DNA of 64,000 nucleotides from Sisyra terminalis (GCA_958496175.1 OY292280.1:13206001-13270000), one strand, 5' to 3'. Counted from the first letter of the stretch, positions 23,929-36,303 are shown. Program-made: numbers and translations. Notes: generated by a model not told the origin, from the sequence alone.

Positions 23929-25078
23929 TTAGTTGTTATTTGTACTGGATCCGCATATGGCTGTTAAAAAGATGGTTTCCGATAAAAGCGAATTACACTC
24001 GAATGAAGTGAAATTGTTTAAACAATAAATAACATATATTTTCAGTCAACTATCTTAAGCCCGCGGAAAACTGTTACCAGCCATTTTCTTGTTTTCCATA
24101 ATTAGTTATTCGTAAGTTTGGGCACAAACGAAACGGATTTTTTTACAAACGATTTCCCAAAAAAAATAAATAAAGCTTTTAAATGAATCAGCATAGAGTA
24201 AAATATACAGTGACAATTGAACCCTTCGTAATTTTTTCACAAAGGCAATAACAAAGAGGTCTATCATTTGTTACCCTTCGCTCCCTATTTGATATTTAGC
24301 CGAGTCCCTTCAAATCAACACCTGTTGGATCTGGTGAACAAAGAACATTTGCCTAAAATAAAATCATATAAGAGACACTAGGAAATTGGTGTGGATCAAT
24401 TGTCAATATATGAAAGTATCTGAATTTGATATTCCCAACGTCCCCTCGTCTGAACTTTGGGTGCCCTTTGAACCATTATCATCTTTCCAAAAACATTCCC
24501 AGGCAGGTGAAACTTTCGATTTTTTCCGTTATACATGTCTTGTAACAGGATTCAACCTGTTATAGTCAAACACCTGAGATACCCATCATTTAGTCCTTTC
24601 AATAAAAACGCGTACAAACTGGATTTTTGGTCTTTGGCCTCTAGGGTTCTAGAACATCATAACCAAATTATTTTTTTTTCTATTAATACAAAGATATACC
24701 TACTTGATTTTTGGAATCACTTTTGTAGGAAGTATTGAGTAGATAAATGGCGGTACGATGATTAAGACCTTATATTGTTCTAAAGATGTAGATTTTTTGG
24801 AGACGTTTTGTTTCGTATCGGAATTAGGGCTATGAAGACAAGTCCAATGGTCTGTTGGAAAGTTTTGGTAGGGGAGCCAAAGAAGATTTAGAAAATAACA
24901 CGAACAAAGGTGGATGCCCCGGACAAGAAGTAATTCAGGTAGCCGTCCACGATTCAGCTGTGACCTATTTGATAACACGCCACACGAAATTGTCAGAATA
25001 AATTAAACCACTAAGAAAATGTCCAAAACAAATTTTCCTTTTCATTTCTTTACCTTATCCTTGATAGCCACAAAATTA

Positions 25079-25304
25079 GGATTCATGTGTACTTTAGCAC
25101 ACCCACAATCTGGCAATGTTGCATTTTCGACTTTGTTTTTAATTTAATTCGCGATTAAAACGGTCCATAATGAAAATTTAGCCACAACAGAGAGAATTAT
25201 ACCATATTAGAATTAAATCATCAAAAAAATCGTGAATTAAATTAAAAACAAAGTCGAAAATGCAACTTTGCCAGATTGTGGGTGTACTAAAGTACACTTG
25301 AGCC
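25079..25304. mobile_element. GGCTCA-type palindromic MITE
   Basis: GTGTACTTTAGCACACCCAC at the left and GTGGGTGTACTAAAGTACAC at the right are inverted, with the usual inner arms. The left tip is mutated (ggattcatg). No clear target duplication. Confidence 0.8.
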
Positions 25305-25305
25305 C

Positions 25306-25860
25306 AACAATTCATCTGTACTTATATTTATAGAAAATTAAATTCCCTACAAAAAATGTCTCTTCGAAAATTTTTGCCAGACACGTCGTTTCCGAATAAT
25401 CAAGCTTCAGACATTGATATAATTTTTAGATTTATCTTCTTTATTTTGGAATTTTGTAACTAACGAACAAATAAATAAATAGAAATTAACAATATAGATT
25501 CTTAAGGAGAATTTAATCCTCTACAAAAAAAGTCTCGTAACGTTTTTACATAAAATCACTTTTTCAAAAGTTATTCACAATTAAAGTTGCAGGAAAAATT
25601 AAATTGTTTTTTTCGTTGTTAAACCAATTTTGAAAGAGTGATTTTATGTAAAAACGTTAAGAGACCTTTTTTGTAGAGCATTAAATTCCCTTCAAGAATC
25701 TATATTATTCATTTCTATACATTTATTGGTTCGTTAGTTACAAAATTCCAAAATAAAGAAAATAAATCTAAAAATTATATCAATGTTTAAAGTTTGATTA
25801 TAAGGAAACGGCGAACTTTTTTGTAGAGCATTGAATTCCTTCAAGAATCTATATTGTTCA
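25306..25860. mobile_element. Internal part of a GACTGGGCC-family fold-back, ends lost
   Basis: Contains ctgtacttatatttatagaa, the core cctacaaaaaatgtctctt, cctctacaaaaaaagtctcg and mirrored ttttttgtagagcattaaat blocks of the family, but neither GACTGGGCC tip. Confidence 0.65.
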
Positions 25861-25865
25861 TTTCT

Positions 25866-25995
25866 ATATAAAATATAATCTCATTAATCCGGCACTTCGA
25901 TAGATCGGCACATCCAATAATCCGGCATCCTCTACCCACGCCTCCCTCGCTACTCTATACCTGTGCATACATCTACTCCTTCTACGAAATGCTTT
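25866..25995. mobile_element. Truncated pogo-like MITE
   Basis: Reads tataatctcattaatccggc then acttcgatagatcggcacat and ccggcatcctctacccacgc, matching one end of the CAGTATAATCTCACTAATCC family (complete copies at 31108 and 48278). The other end is missing. Confidence 0.6.
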
Positions 25996-26087
25996 ATTTA
26001 TTAGTTATTTAAAAGGGTCTAGCAGGATCCACATGGCGAATTGACCTCCAAATAGGAACCTATGTCGAAACTTATGTTAAAATATCG

Positions 26088-26312
26088 GGCTCATGTGTAC
26101 TTTAGCACACCCAAAATCTGGCAATGTTGCATTTTCGACTTTGTTTTTAATTTAATTCGCGATATTTTTGTTCATTGAATTCTATTATAGTATAATTCTC
26201 TCTTTTGTGGCTAAATTTTTATTATGGACCGATTTAATCGCGAATTAAATTAAAAACAAAGTCGAAAATGCAACATTGCCAGATTGTGGATGTGCTAAAG
26301 TACACTTGAGCC
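26088..26312. mobile_element. 225-bp GGCTCATG palindromic MITE
   Basis: Starts GGCTCATGTGTACTTTAGCA and ends GTGCTAAAGTACACTTGAGCC with inner inverted arms. Flanks are only weakly similar, so the target duplication has decayed. Confidence 0.85.
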
Positions 26313-26707
26313 AAAATTAGTAATCCTCACTGAAATTAGTTTTAATCGGTTTAAAAAAATTCGCATAGAAGGTTACGGGGTATACATTGTATAACGCTAT
26401 AAAGATCATATCCAAAGAAACTTACAAATTGGACTGTTACAAATACTTCCTTTAGTATTTAGGTTAAGTAGTTGCCAATTGTTTTTTTTTTGGGTTTTTC
26501 CCCGGCTTATCTCCGTAACGGTTGGACTGATTTTAACAGGAGTTTTACTGTCAGGTAGCTAATAAAAATAAGAATATTTTACTAAATTTATATAGAAGTG
26601 TTTTTATTTATTTGTTTACAACATTTTTGTACAGGTATTGTTACAATTTGACGACAATTTCGACTTTTTTTATCAGTTGTCGGCCTGCTACGGACGTAGT
26701 GCAAACG

Positions 26708-26861
26708 CAAGGTTTCTAAAATACACAGGTGGCATCATGTGCTACGTGACGTTTCCAGAAGAAATTCGTACATATCTTCAGACTGATTCAATTTCAAAAT
26801 TCTTCGTATGACGTCATTTTTTTTTTTCTAATGGGGCAAACTGTGTAATTTATAAGCCTTG
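26708..26861. mobile_element. MULE-like MITE with 9-bp TSD
   Basis: TIRs CAAGGTTTCTAAAATACACAG and CTGTGTAATTTATAAGCCTTG. Body contains gtgctacgtgacgtttccag and cttcgtatgacgtcat. It is flanked by gtgcaaacg at 26699-26707 and gtgcaaatg at 26862-26870 (8 of 9 match). Confidence 0.85.
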
Positions 26862-28134
26862 GTGCAAATGAACGTAAATTTCATAGACCTGGTGCAAACG
26901 TGGTGTAGATCTGGTGCAAACGTAGTGCAGATTTCAAAATTTCGGCTCAGTTATGCTCTTTTCCTTTAAGTCGTTATGAGATATTTAGGTAAAATATTGT
27001 TAAGTTAAGTTTTTTTTAATTAAGCTATACTTAATTAAACAAAAAATCATGGAAAAACAACAAAAAATCATAATACATTAGAGCCAGTGATGTTATTGTT
27101 GCATCTCTCTTGCATCAATAGATGAGCAACAATTGAAAAGAGAGGAATATGTTTGTTTTTTTTTCTGGTCAGGCTATGTATATATCCAAATATATTTATA
27201 TATAATTACTTGTACATAGGTAGATACATATCATATATTTTATGGACGAAGTCATTAAGATTTCTAGGAGTTGCCCTGTTGAGTATAATCTAAGTAACTA
27301 TTAGAGAAAACGAGCAAAGCATTGTCCATTAGAATGGTGAAGATAAAGTGGATACAGGGCAAAGAGAAGGGGTAAAAGAGAGGAATAGAATTAGCGGGAA
27401 TGAAACAAAACAAGTAGGATACTCCTGGATTGGACAAGGACAAGGAGTGGTTTTTTAGCTTTGTCAAAGTTGATGGGGCTGAGTGGAGGGGAAGAGTGAT
27501 CAAATCGATGAAACTAATCACAATATCACACAATAGCCAACACTAGTAGCTGACTAAAGGCTAAAAACCGTTGCGTTTCACTTGTTAAGTTCCAAACTAC
27601 TTAGATTTTTTTTTATTGCAGTGGCTGACAGAGAAAGACGTCAAATAGTAAGAGACAGAAAAACAAAGCTTGCTATTATTCCCTATTGGAACCAAACAAA
27701 ACACTATCAACCACTAAAACAGTAATAAAACGCACCTGCAAAATCACATAACTCAAAACTTTATTATCCCCTTCAGTTGAGGAAACGTTCCGGGATTGGA
27801 CAAAAACTAATCGATTTTTTCAATGTCTAGATTACGCTTGCAAAGTTTAACACATAAAACAAAAAGAAAGTAGGTACAAGTGTCAAGTTTTGTCCCTTTT
27901 TTTCCAGAATTTTTTAAAAATAACGTCGTTAGTTTTAGATGATACCCGTGACTTCGTCTGCGTCACATGTGCGTAATATATATTTTCATAAAACAAAAGA
28001 AGAAACTGATGATATAAGTTTTCAGTGTCCTTTCCTTTTCAAAAGAACTGATTAAGCCAAATGGTAAACTTAAAAAAAAACAATGGAAAATCTCTTATCC
28101 AATCCGCTCGGGAGTCCCACAGGACTCCAAATTC

Positions 28135-28359
28135 GGCTCATGTGTACTTTAGCACACCCACAATCTGGCAATGTTGCATTTTCGACATTGTTTTTAATTT
28201 AATTCGCGATTAAATCGGTCCATAATAAAAATTTAGCCACAAACGAGAGAATTATACCATATTAGAATTAAATCAGGAAAAAAATCGCGAATTACATTAA
28301 AAACAAACTCGAAAATGCAACATTGCCAAATTGTGGGTGTGCTAAAGTACACTTTAGCT
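28135..28359. mobile_element. 225-bp GGCTCATG palindromic MITE, perfect 8-bp TSD
   Basis: Starts GGCTCATGTGTACTTTAGCA and ends GCTAAAGTACACTTTAGCT. It is flanked by ccaaattc at 28127-28134 and 28360-28367. Confidence 0.88.
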
Positions 28360-28404
28360 CCAAATTCTCCTCTTCTTCAACATATACTGTCACGAAATTC
28401 CCTC

Positions 28405-28960
28405 TAATGACAATATTTTACAGTGCAATATGCAGACGACATGGGTTTCCTGCAATTTTCCAGGGTTATCCACAGCGGCAACAAGTTCATCCCGAAGGTA
28501 CTCTACTGGTACTGGAAATGCAAGGTTTATAAAATACACAGGTGGCATCATGTGCTACGTGACGTTTCCAGAAGAAATTCGTACATATCTTCAGACTGAT
28601 TCAATTTCAAAATTCTTCGTATGACGTCATTTTTTTTTCTAATGGAGCAACCTGTGTAATTTACAAACCTTGCTGGAATTGGAGGTTCGACATCAACCCA
28701 ACCAAATCTTCTTTTCCAATTGGAGCAACTCCACCAAATATTTCGGCATCATCTTCAACAGGCGTCTCACCTGGGTCCAGCAAATAGTCGCCTCCATTGG
28801 TGCATTTTACAACCCAAAAGTTTCTGAGTCCATCAAGAATCGAGTCTTCAACGCCATCATCAGAAGCATCTGTACCTATGGAATTCCTATCTGGGACTTC
28901 GCCTCCCCAAATAAGATCCAAAAACTTAATGGCACCTACTCCGCTCCGCCTTAAACTTTT
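28405..28960 (+). mobile_element. Non-LTR reverse transcriptase fragment (Jockey-like), interrupted
   Basis: At about 28428 one frame reads QYADDMGFLQFSRVIHSGNK, with the YADD catalytic box of reverse transcriptase. After an inserted 152-bp MITE (28521-28672) the coding trace resumes as WRFDINPTKSSFPIG, then after a frame change FGIIFNRRLTWVQQIVASIG and FNAIIRSICTYGIPIWDFAS, the usual palm-thumb end of Jockey-type elements. Frameshifts and 5' and 3' loss make it non-functional. Confidence 0.8.
28521..28672. mobile_element. MULE-like MITE inside the reverse transcriptase fragment
   Basis: TIRs CAAGGTTTATAAAATACACAG and CTGTGTAATTTACAAACCTTG. It is flanked by ctggaaatg (28512-28520) and ctggaattg (28673-28681), 8 of 9 identical. 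Removing the element and one TSD copy brings the two parts of the RT fragment together. Confidence 0.9.
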
Positions 28961-30167
28961 CATGGTTTGTTCGTAATAAACAAATCCTCCAGGAAACCAA
29001 ACTTCATACTATCCCCGAAGGTACTTTCTCACGCCAGTGACCGGTTATAAGGTCTATTTAAATTTACTACTTCAACAATTTGATTTTGACAAGGATTTCT
29101 CATATTTTTTTTTGTTTTTCAGCAAAAAAGAAGCAAAACTAACCGCTTGTCTCCAACATTAGTATCGCCCCTTTTATTTGAAAAAGCATGTTGGGTATTT
29201 TAATTTGCTTTATAAATATTTGCTAACTGCTTTTTGATCAACAAAAACGCCTAAAGGGGCCGATATTTCAAATGGCGGATTTTATAAGATGGCGGATTTT
29301 TATTAAAAAAATGCAACAATTATATCGATAAAATTGTAAATTGTTATCCTTTGTTCACACACCACCGATCATCCCCTTTGTGAATAATAAGCGTTAGTAA
29401 TGAGCGATGCCATATGGTTTTTGGTTCCGGAAAAATGATACATATTTTTTCGAATATCATAGTAGGAGGGTGGCGTCGGCGTCATCTAAATTGGCCACAA
29501 TTGAAACAATCATAATAATCTATTAGAACCGATGAATATGGATGTGCTTGGAACGAAAACATATGTGTAAATTTCTCTATGCAAATTAGATACTTAATAT
29601 ACGGAAATTGAAACGTATGTCGCGTATTTTTGGAAAACTACAAACTACCCCTAAGTTGAACATCCACCGGTTGTCAGTAGGGAAGAGATATGGCCACTTA
29701 CGGTGTCTTGATCAGGTGGTTATTATCTTTATCTACATAATCTGACACGAACATAGGTATCAATATTATAATAATATAATATAATTTTATATATAAATCA
29801 GCCTGTTAATATACATTTAAATACGAACAGATTTCATCCCAATTTCCACTAAAATAAGGCTCATTGTTTGAGACCCCAATTCAAAATAATTACCGATTTT
29901 TTTTAGTACTAATGAATTGTTATTTAAGGGCTAAAACCTAATAAACCTTATTCTTAAGTAAATAACAATTGAACAAAAAATCGACTAAATCCCTTGAAAA
30001 CATGAGTCCAACACCGTCATGGTTATTTCTCGGCAGTTCAGATGAATTTGGGTGCAATATTTTTTTTAAAATTCAGTTATTTTAGAAGGGTGATTGCTTA
30101 AAATAATTTAAGGCAAGGGTACCCAATCTTAGGGATTATTTTTCATTAAGAAGGAAACTTTGTTATA
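28961..30167. other. Intergenic stretch, nothing assignable
   Basis: AT-rich, no convincing coding frame, no long inverted or direct repeat noticed beyond a short duplicated ggcggattttataagatgg / ggcggattttta near 29273-29300. Confidence 0.4.
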
Positions 30168-30175
30168 TAGGTCAC

Positions 30176-31541
30176 TAGACTGGGCCAAAAAAATCGACTA
30201 TTCTTTTTTGAAAAGTACATCGAAAATATTATTCAAGGTGACAAAAAAATATCGGGGAGGTTTGAGTCCTTACTATTAATATTAAGAGGTCTATCATCTT
30301 TAATTTCGATTTTTTATTTATGCTTTCATTTTTGCGTTAATTCTGTCAAACTATTAAGGTAAAAAAAATCATCTGCACATATATTTATAGAAAAATAAAT
30401 TCCCTACAAAAAATATCTCTTTAAAAATTTTTGCCAGACACACCGTTTCCGAATAATCAAGCTTCAGACATTGATATAATTTTTAGATTTATCTTCATTA
30501 TTTTGGAATTTTGTAACTAACGAACCAATAAATGTATAGAAATGAACAATATAGATTCTTGAAGGGAATTAAATGCTCTACAAAAAAGGTTTCTTAACGT
30601 TTTTACCTAAAATCATTCTTTCAAAATTGGTTCAACAACGAAAAAAACAATAATTTAATTTTTCCTTCAATTTTAATTGTGAATAACTTTTGAAAAAGTG
30701 ATTTTATGTAAAAACGTTATTAGACCTTTTTTGTAGAGCATTAAATTCCCTTCAAGAATCTATATTGTTTATTTCTATATATTCATTTGTTCGTTAGTTA
30801 CAAAATTCTAAAATAAAGAAGATAAATCTAAAAATTATATCAATGTCTGAAGCTTGATTATTCGGAAACGGCGTGTCTAACAAAAATTTTCAAAAAGACA
30901 TTTTTTGTAGGGAATTTAATTTTCTATAAATATATGAGCAGATAAATTTTTTTACGTTGATAGTTTTACAGCCTTGACGCAAAAATTAAAGCACAAATAA
31001 AAAATCGAAATTGAAGATGAAGATGATAGACCTCTTAATATTAATATTAATGCCTCAAACCTTCCCGATATCATTATTTTGCCACCTTGAACAATATTTT
31101 CTATATACAGTATAATCTCACTAATCCGGCATTATTAAAAACCGGAGGGAGCCGGATTATTGGAATGTTCGGATTACTGGATTATAGTGAAAAAGTCATA
31201 GGTAATGAATACAATAAAGCATTTCATACAGGGAATAAATGTAGAGAGGCGTAGGCTGAGAATGCCGGATTAGTGAGATTATACTGTATGTTTCAAAAAA
31301 AAAATAGTCTTTTTTTTTGGCCTAGTCAAATGGTAGCACTTGGTTTTGGTATTTTACCTTGATAGTTTGACAGCATTGACGCAAAAATCAATGCACAAAT
31401 AAAAAATCGAAATTGAAGATGATAGACCTCTTAATATTAATATTAAGGGTTCAAACCTTCGCGATATTTTTTTTTTGTCACCTTGAATATTTTCGATATA
31501 CTTTTCAAAAAAAAAATAGTTTATTTTTTTGGCCCAGTCTA
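30176..31541. mobile_element. GACTGGGCC fold-back with internal rearrangement and nested MITE, perfect TSD
   Basis: Left end TAGACTGGGCCAAAAAAATCG; right end TTTTTTTGGCCCAGTCTA. It is flanked by taggtcac at 30168-30175 and 31542-31549, a perfect 8-bp duplication. It is longer than the 950-bp form because a pogo-like MITE (31108-31286) is inserted in the right arm, and because an extra right-arm segment (about 31359-31541) follows a first ggcctagtc tip at about 31320. Confidence 0.85.
31108..31286. mobile_element. Pogo-like MITE nested in a fold-back
   Basis: TIRs CAGTATAATCTCACTAATCC and GGATTAGTGAGATTATACTG with TA on both sides (31106-31107, 31287-31288). CAG tips with a TA target are typical of the pogo/Tigger branch of Tc1-mariner. 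No coding capacity. Confidence 0.88.
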
Positions 31542-32939
31542 TAGGTCACATATCGCCAAAAGCATTATGGTAGGCAGGTTAAAGTCTTAGCATCACTGGT
31601 ATAATTACATATTTTATGAAATAAAAAAAAAGGTGGTTTATGGCTTCTTTTTATTGTGTGCAATAAATGAAAGTGAATTTGGGATTTGATGATCTATAAA
31701 ATCGATATCGGAACAAAATTCATGGATTATAAAAAATTCATCCAGATTTCAACTTTGTAATTATCAAGAGTAAATGATTTCGATCTGAAACGATACATTT
31801 GCGATGTAAATAACGCAAATCATGGAGTCATTGTCCTTTTGTGTACCTCTACCCACACTCCATCAATAGTGCGACTAACCAGTTGTCCGTCCGTCCGTCT
31901 TCCAAGTCCACTGACACCATGTCGCTCATATTTGATCCATTTTAATCCATAATGGAAACACGGAAAAGAATATAAAAATTGTGACTCAATTCTTCGGCTT
32001 CGTGCGTTCGTCATTACCCTATCGTCATCTTCTTTTCGAAATCATCCTCCCTCTTCCCGAATGCCTATTTGCTACTTCTTCACTTGTTCTTCTCGGGGCT
32101 TTCGTATGATTCCGGCAATTCTTCGGTACTTAGATTATTTTTTGCTTTTGTATTCCTTCCCGCCTCAACTGCACACGTTTTCTTTTCGATTCTTTTATGA
32201 CTTCACTTGGTCTCTTCAGATGAGGGAGAGATCCAAGTACGCATCTTGTAACACTTTTATCCCTCAGCTGTTGCTACCATCAAAAAGATTGATATCTAGA
32301 ACAATCATTTTCATATGGAACAATTGGAATCCCAGAACTAACAGATCCAATCGGGTACCTCCATCAATCAATTTGGTCTCAATTTCTCGTCGTTCTAAAT
32401 CAATGCTTTGGGTACCCTAATTTTGATTGATGAACAGAAATTCTGATTAAAAACCGCCTTAATTCTTCTTTTATGTACATAATCCAATTATTTTTTTAAT
32501 TAAGATGTAAATACGATAATGAATCAAGCGATCAAGTGGTTTCAGCGTTCAAGTGACCCCCACTTACAAATCAAGTTCTTTACTAGGACTTTTAAAAAGA
32601 GTTTTATGATATAACTGTCTCTTTGTTTTACATACGAATGTTCCACGCATTTATGGCCGAATACTTCTTCCATACCGCACTTCTTCTCCACTCCTGGTTG
32701 GCTTCGAGCAACAGAAAGTGCAAGTCAATCCTTGACATTCATTGCACCTTCGAATGCAATTCTTGATATGTACAGATGATCAATAAATTGATGAGCTCTT
32801 TTCAACAAACAATCTACATTTCCTTATCATATAAACATCAAATGGATAAACTAGAAAGATTAGGCTTCTAGGCGCATTAACTGTCTAGAATTAGGCGTTA
32901 ACTGGGAAACATCCATAGGAACCTTGCTTGTCTCGATTC

Positions 32940-33736
32940 ATCTTTTTTTTTCCTTTGATCTGGGGGCCTCTCCTGCGAGTTCCTCTGCGCAGCGTCCTAA
33001 AAGGACTATTGCGCCCCAGTTTAATTTCAGTTCCAGTTGGTCAGGTATGCTTCTGATATGAATCTCAGCAGACAGTCAACTGGATCTCTGTGTATGTTTC
33101 CCAGCTTATGTCCAGGTGGACCAAGTGAGTTGAGACGACTTTGAGTCTTGGCTGGGCAGTCAAATAGTATGTGGGAGGCAGTTTTATCTTCCACACCACA
33201 TTTCCTGCAAGCTGCTAATTTGTGTTCTTCCCTATAGGAGATGTTTTCTCCAATTTAGTGTCCTGTTAATACCTACCAGCGTTTTGATGTCCTTCCTTCT
33301 TAGATTTAGAAGTCTTTTGTTATGTTCTTTCAAAGATTTCTTTATCACGACCTTTGAGAATTTGCCTCCTATAGAGTTATTCCAGGATTTGCTCATTCTG
33401 AGTCCATTCGGCTATTCTACTCAGTGTAGGCCTATAGCCGGCTCTGGACCCATGAATGACATTCTTGAATCGATTCATCTTAGAAGTAGGTCTAGTCTGG
33501 AACACAGGGTAAAGAAGTCCTCAGAAACCATAATCACAGAACTTCATTGTATTGCCTTAACTTTGCCGAAGACAAGAATCGACCGACTGCACAGTTATCC
33601 ATGTCTTCCTTCACTGTCCTATATAGCTTTAAAAGTTTATTTTCGTTTGTTTTTTTTGTTTTTTTTGGTTCTAAAAATCCGAAAAAAACAGACACCTTTT
33701 ATGGATTCTTTATTTGGCTATGATGTTGTAGTCTAA
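32940..33736 (-). mobile_element. Non-LTR retrotransposon fragment: RNase H / cysteine-histidine end
   Basis: Minus strand near 33290-33400 reads KVVIKKSLKEHNKRLLNLRR and KDIKTLVGINRTLNWRKHL; after a frameshift ISYREEHKLAACRKCGVEDK continues TASHILFDCPAKTQSRLNSL. CRKC...H...C is the C-terminal motif found after the RNase H region in many insect non-LTR elements. The 3' end is ggcgcaatagtccttttagg. The plus-strand open frame over the same bases is a shadow. Inactive by frameshift and truncation. Confidence 0.75.
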
Positions 33737-33799
33737 GATCGGGTATTAGAAATATGTACCCTCATCTGGATGGTGGTAAACAAAAAAGTTCAATATTTT

Positions 33800-34278
33800 C
33801 GCCTTAAAACTTTAATTGTGAATAACTATTGAAAAGTGATTTTATATAAAAACGGTAAGAGGCCTTTTTTGTAGAGCATCAAATTCTCTTCAAGAATCTA
33901 TATTGTTTATTTCTATATATTTATTTGTTTGTTAGTTACAAAATTCCAAAATAAAGAAAATAAATCTAAAAATTATATCAATGTCTGAAGCTTGATTATT
34001 CGGAAACGGCGTGTCTAGCAAAAATTTTCAAAGAGACCTTTTTTGTAGGGAATTTAATTTTCTATAAATATAAGTACGGATGAATTTTTGTACCTTGATA
34101 GTTTTACAACATTGACGCAAAAATGAAAGCACAAATAAAAAATCGAAATTAAAGTTGATAGACCTCTTAATATTGATATGAAGGCTACAAACTTTTCCGA
34201 TATTTTTCTTTTGTCACCTTGAACAATATTTTCGATATACTTTTCAAAAAAATATTTTATTTTTTGGGCCCAGTCTAG
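33800..34278. mobile_element. Half copy of the GACTGGGCC fold-back
   Basis: From aactttaattgtgaataact through gcctttttttgtagagc-type core to ttttttgggcccagtcta. Left arm missing. The flank after it, gtgtacaggaaaaagaggg, is nearly the same as that following the copy at 44727-45936. Confidence 0.75.
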
Positions 34279-34382
34279 TGTACAGGAAAAAGAGGGCAAT
34301 TATAATCCTTCGTCCCGCAAATGTTTGTAAATTATTCAAAACTGTTGGCATTAAATTAGATACAATAAACTTTGAATCAATG
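34279..34382 (+). repeat. Short dispersed duplicate shared with 45937-46035
   Basis: gtgtacaggaaaaagag then aatccttcgtc-cgcaaatgtt and tggcattaaattagatacaa occur at both places immediately downstream of a GACTGGGCC fold-back. The shared flank implies that a block larger than the fold-back was copied. Confidence 0.65.
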
Positions 34383-34385
34383 CTT

Positions 34386-34926
34386 AAAGCTTGATTATTC
34401 GGAAACGGCGTGTCTGGCAAAAAATTTCAAAGAAACCTTTTTTGTAGGGAATTTAATTTTCTATAAATATATGTGCAAATGAATTTTTTTACCTTGATAG
34501 TTTTAAATTAAAACACAAATAAAAAATCGAAATTAAAGATGATTGACCTCTTAATATTAATAAGGGCTCAAATTTTCCTGATATTTTTTTTTGTCACCTG
34601 AAACAATATTTTCGATATACAGTAAAATCTCACTAATCCGGCACTATTAAAAACCAGAGGGTGCCGGATTACTGGAATGTTCGGATTTCATTGATTATAG
34701 TGAATATAGTGATTATATAGTGGGATTATGGGATAAGTCATAGGTAATGAATAAAATAAAGCATTTCAGAGATGGAATAAATGTATGCACAGGTATAGAC
34801 GGAAGAGGGAGGCGTGGATGGACGGTGCCGGATTATTGAACGTGCCGATCTATCGAAATGCCGGATTAGTGAGGTTATACTGTACTTTTCAAAAAAAAAA
34901 AATAGTCAATTTTTTTTGGCCTAGTC
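34386..34926. mobile_element. Partial GACTGGGCC fold-back with nested pogo-like MITE
   Basis: Right-arm sequence (cttgattattcggaaacggc ... atattttcgata) is split by the pogo-like MITE at 34620-34882 and resumes as cttttcaaaaaaaaaaaata to the tip ggcctagtcta. Confidence 0.7.
34620..34882. mobile_element. Pogo-like MITE, 263 bp
   Basis: TIRs CAGTAAAATCTCACTAATCC and GGATTAGTGAGGTTATACTG with TA at each side. It has a longer body than the 179-bp copy at 31108. Confidence 0.85.
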
Positions 34927-35008
34927 TAATGGTAGCACTTGATTATGGAATCAAGCTTTTCTGGTGGTTTTTCTTATTGAGCGAAGCGAGCAAGAGGCAT
35001 GGCCTCAT

Positions 35009-35161
35009 CAAGGTTTATAAATTACACAGGTTGCCCCATTAGAAACAAAAATGACGTCATACGAAGAATTTTTAAATTTGAATCAGTCTGAAGATATGTA
35101 CGAATTTCTTCTGGATACGTCACGTAGTGCATGAGACCACCTGTGTATTTTATAAACCTTG
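35009..35161. mobile_element. MULE-like MITE, perfect 9-bp TSD
   Basis: TIRs CAAGGTTTATAAATTACACAG and CTGTGTATTTTATAAACCTTG, inverted relative to the other copies. It is flanked by tggcctcat at 35000-35008 and 35162-35170. The empty site is visible at about 44390 (atggcctcataatttcttga). Confidence 0.93.
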
Positions 35162-35919
35162 TGGCCTCATAATTTCTTGAATACCCAAAACTCGTACTTT
35201 TCATGTATTAGATAAGAGTCTATAAATAATTAGATAAGAATACCAAAAATATTGTACTTTTTTTACCACAATTTTATAAGCAGGACTTTTTAGAAAGATA
35301 TAAAATTTGCTGTTGAGTACTATATTAATGTAATGTTAATTGTACTGTTAATTTATAACTATCCAGTTTTATGACTATATGAAGAGAGTGGAGAGGTGGT
35401 AGGCTTCACTTGTATTTTCCTTTTTTTAATAGTAAAAATATGAGTAGACAAAGAGAAGTAGTGTGTGAGAAAAAGAGAGCGGGATAGGAAAGCGTCATAG
35501 TACAGGTTGTGATTGCTTGATCTTTGTTTATAATTTTTTTCAGTAGCGTGTTAAATTACGACATAGTGCCTATATGCACTTCGAATATAATACACTTGTA
35601 TTAATATGTTAGTATTGTTCAGGCAGGGAGTAATCATTCGACTATGATAGTATTTGAAGTGAGGGGGGAGTAGATAAACGAGTTATGTATAAATTCAGCG
35701 TTATGTTCAATATAAATGTGTTTATATGTGATTATGTGCATATAAGTGGAGGGGGTACGTCACAACAGTCATTTGTTTTCAGGGGGAATTCGGGTGGTTC
35801 CGTGATCATTCGACAACGATCGATTGAAAGATGCATTTATGCGCAGCGTGCATCAATAAAATCGTGCATGGGTGCCTCATTTCCATTGTTTTGTTCGATT
35901 TTGTCGCACCTTGCATTTA

Positions 35920-35927
35920 TATATAAA
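35920..35927 (+). promoter_or_regulatory. Possible TATA box of the BH3-motif gene
   Basis: TATATAAA lies about 375 bp before the ATG at 36304, in a locally GC-richer stretch (35750-35920). The AT background makes such a match weak evidence. Confidence 0.25.
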
Positions 35928-36303
35928 ACCAAATGTTGACTCACATGTCCAAAGTGATGTGAAACTCTACACAATGTATATCTAAAGAACATTCTAATTA
36001 CTAAGTGGTACTAATTTAGTGTAGATGTGCCTAAAACAAATGCCTTTCGTTTATTTAAAAAAAAGAAGTTTGATAAAATAAGCGCGTGCGTAAAATGCCC
36101 GTGATATTAAGTGTAAAAGGAAAAAAATGTCTTGGCCCATTGTTACAACTAGTGCAGTGAAAAAAGTGGGCATTTCAAATTTTCGCGCCTTTCTTCAAGT
36201 TCAATGGTGGCTGATAGTTGGTAGAAATTTGAAAATCACGCGATAATCTTCCAGGAAAACTATATGTGAATTGATTTTTCTGCTATTTTCTAACACATAA
36301 ACT

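Noticed and set aside
24700..24978. 92-codon minus-strand frame
   Set aside because: No family resemblance and no supporting splice context.
32061..32420. 119-codon plus-strand frame in a slightly GC-richer stretch
   Set aside because: No recognisable domain, no splice sites that extend it, and composition (F, L, S, R) typical of a chance frame in pyrimidine-rich DNA. It may be worth an expression check.
33284..33736. 150-codon plus-strand open frame
   Set aside because: Antisense to the RNase H end of a non-LTR element, which reads better on the minus strand.
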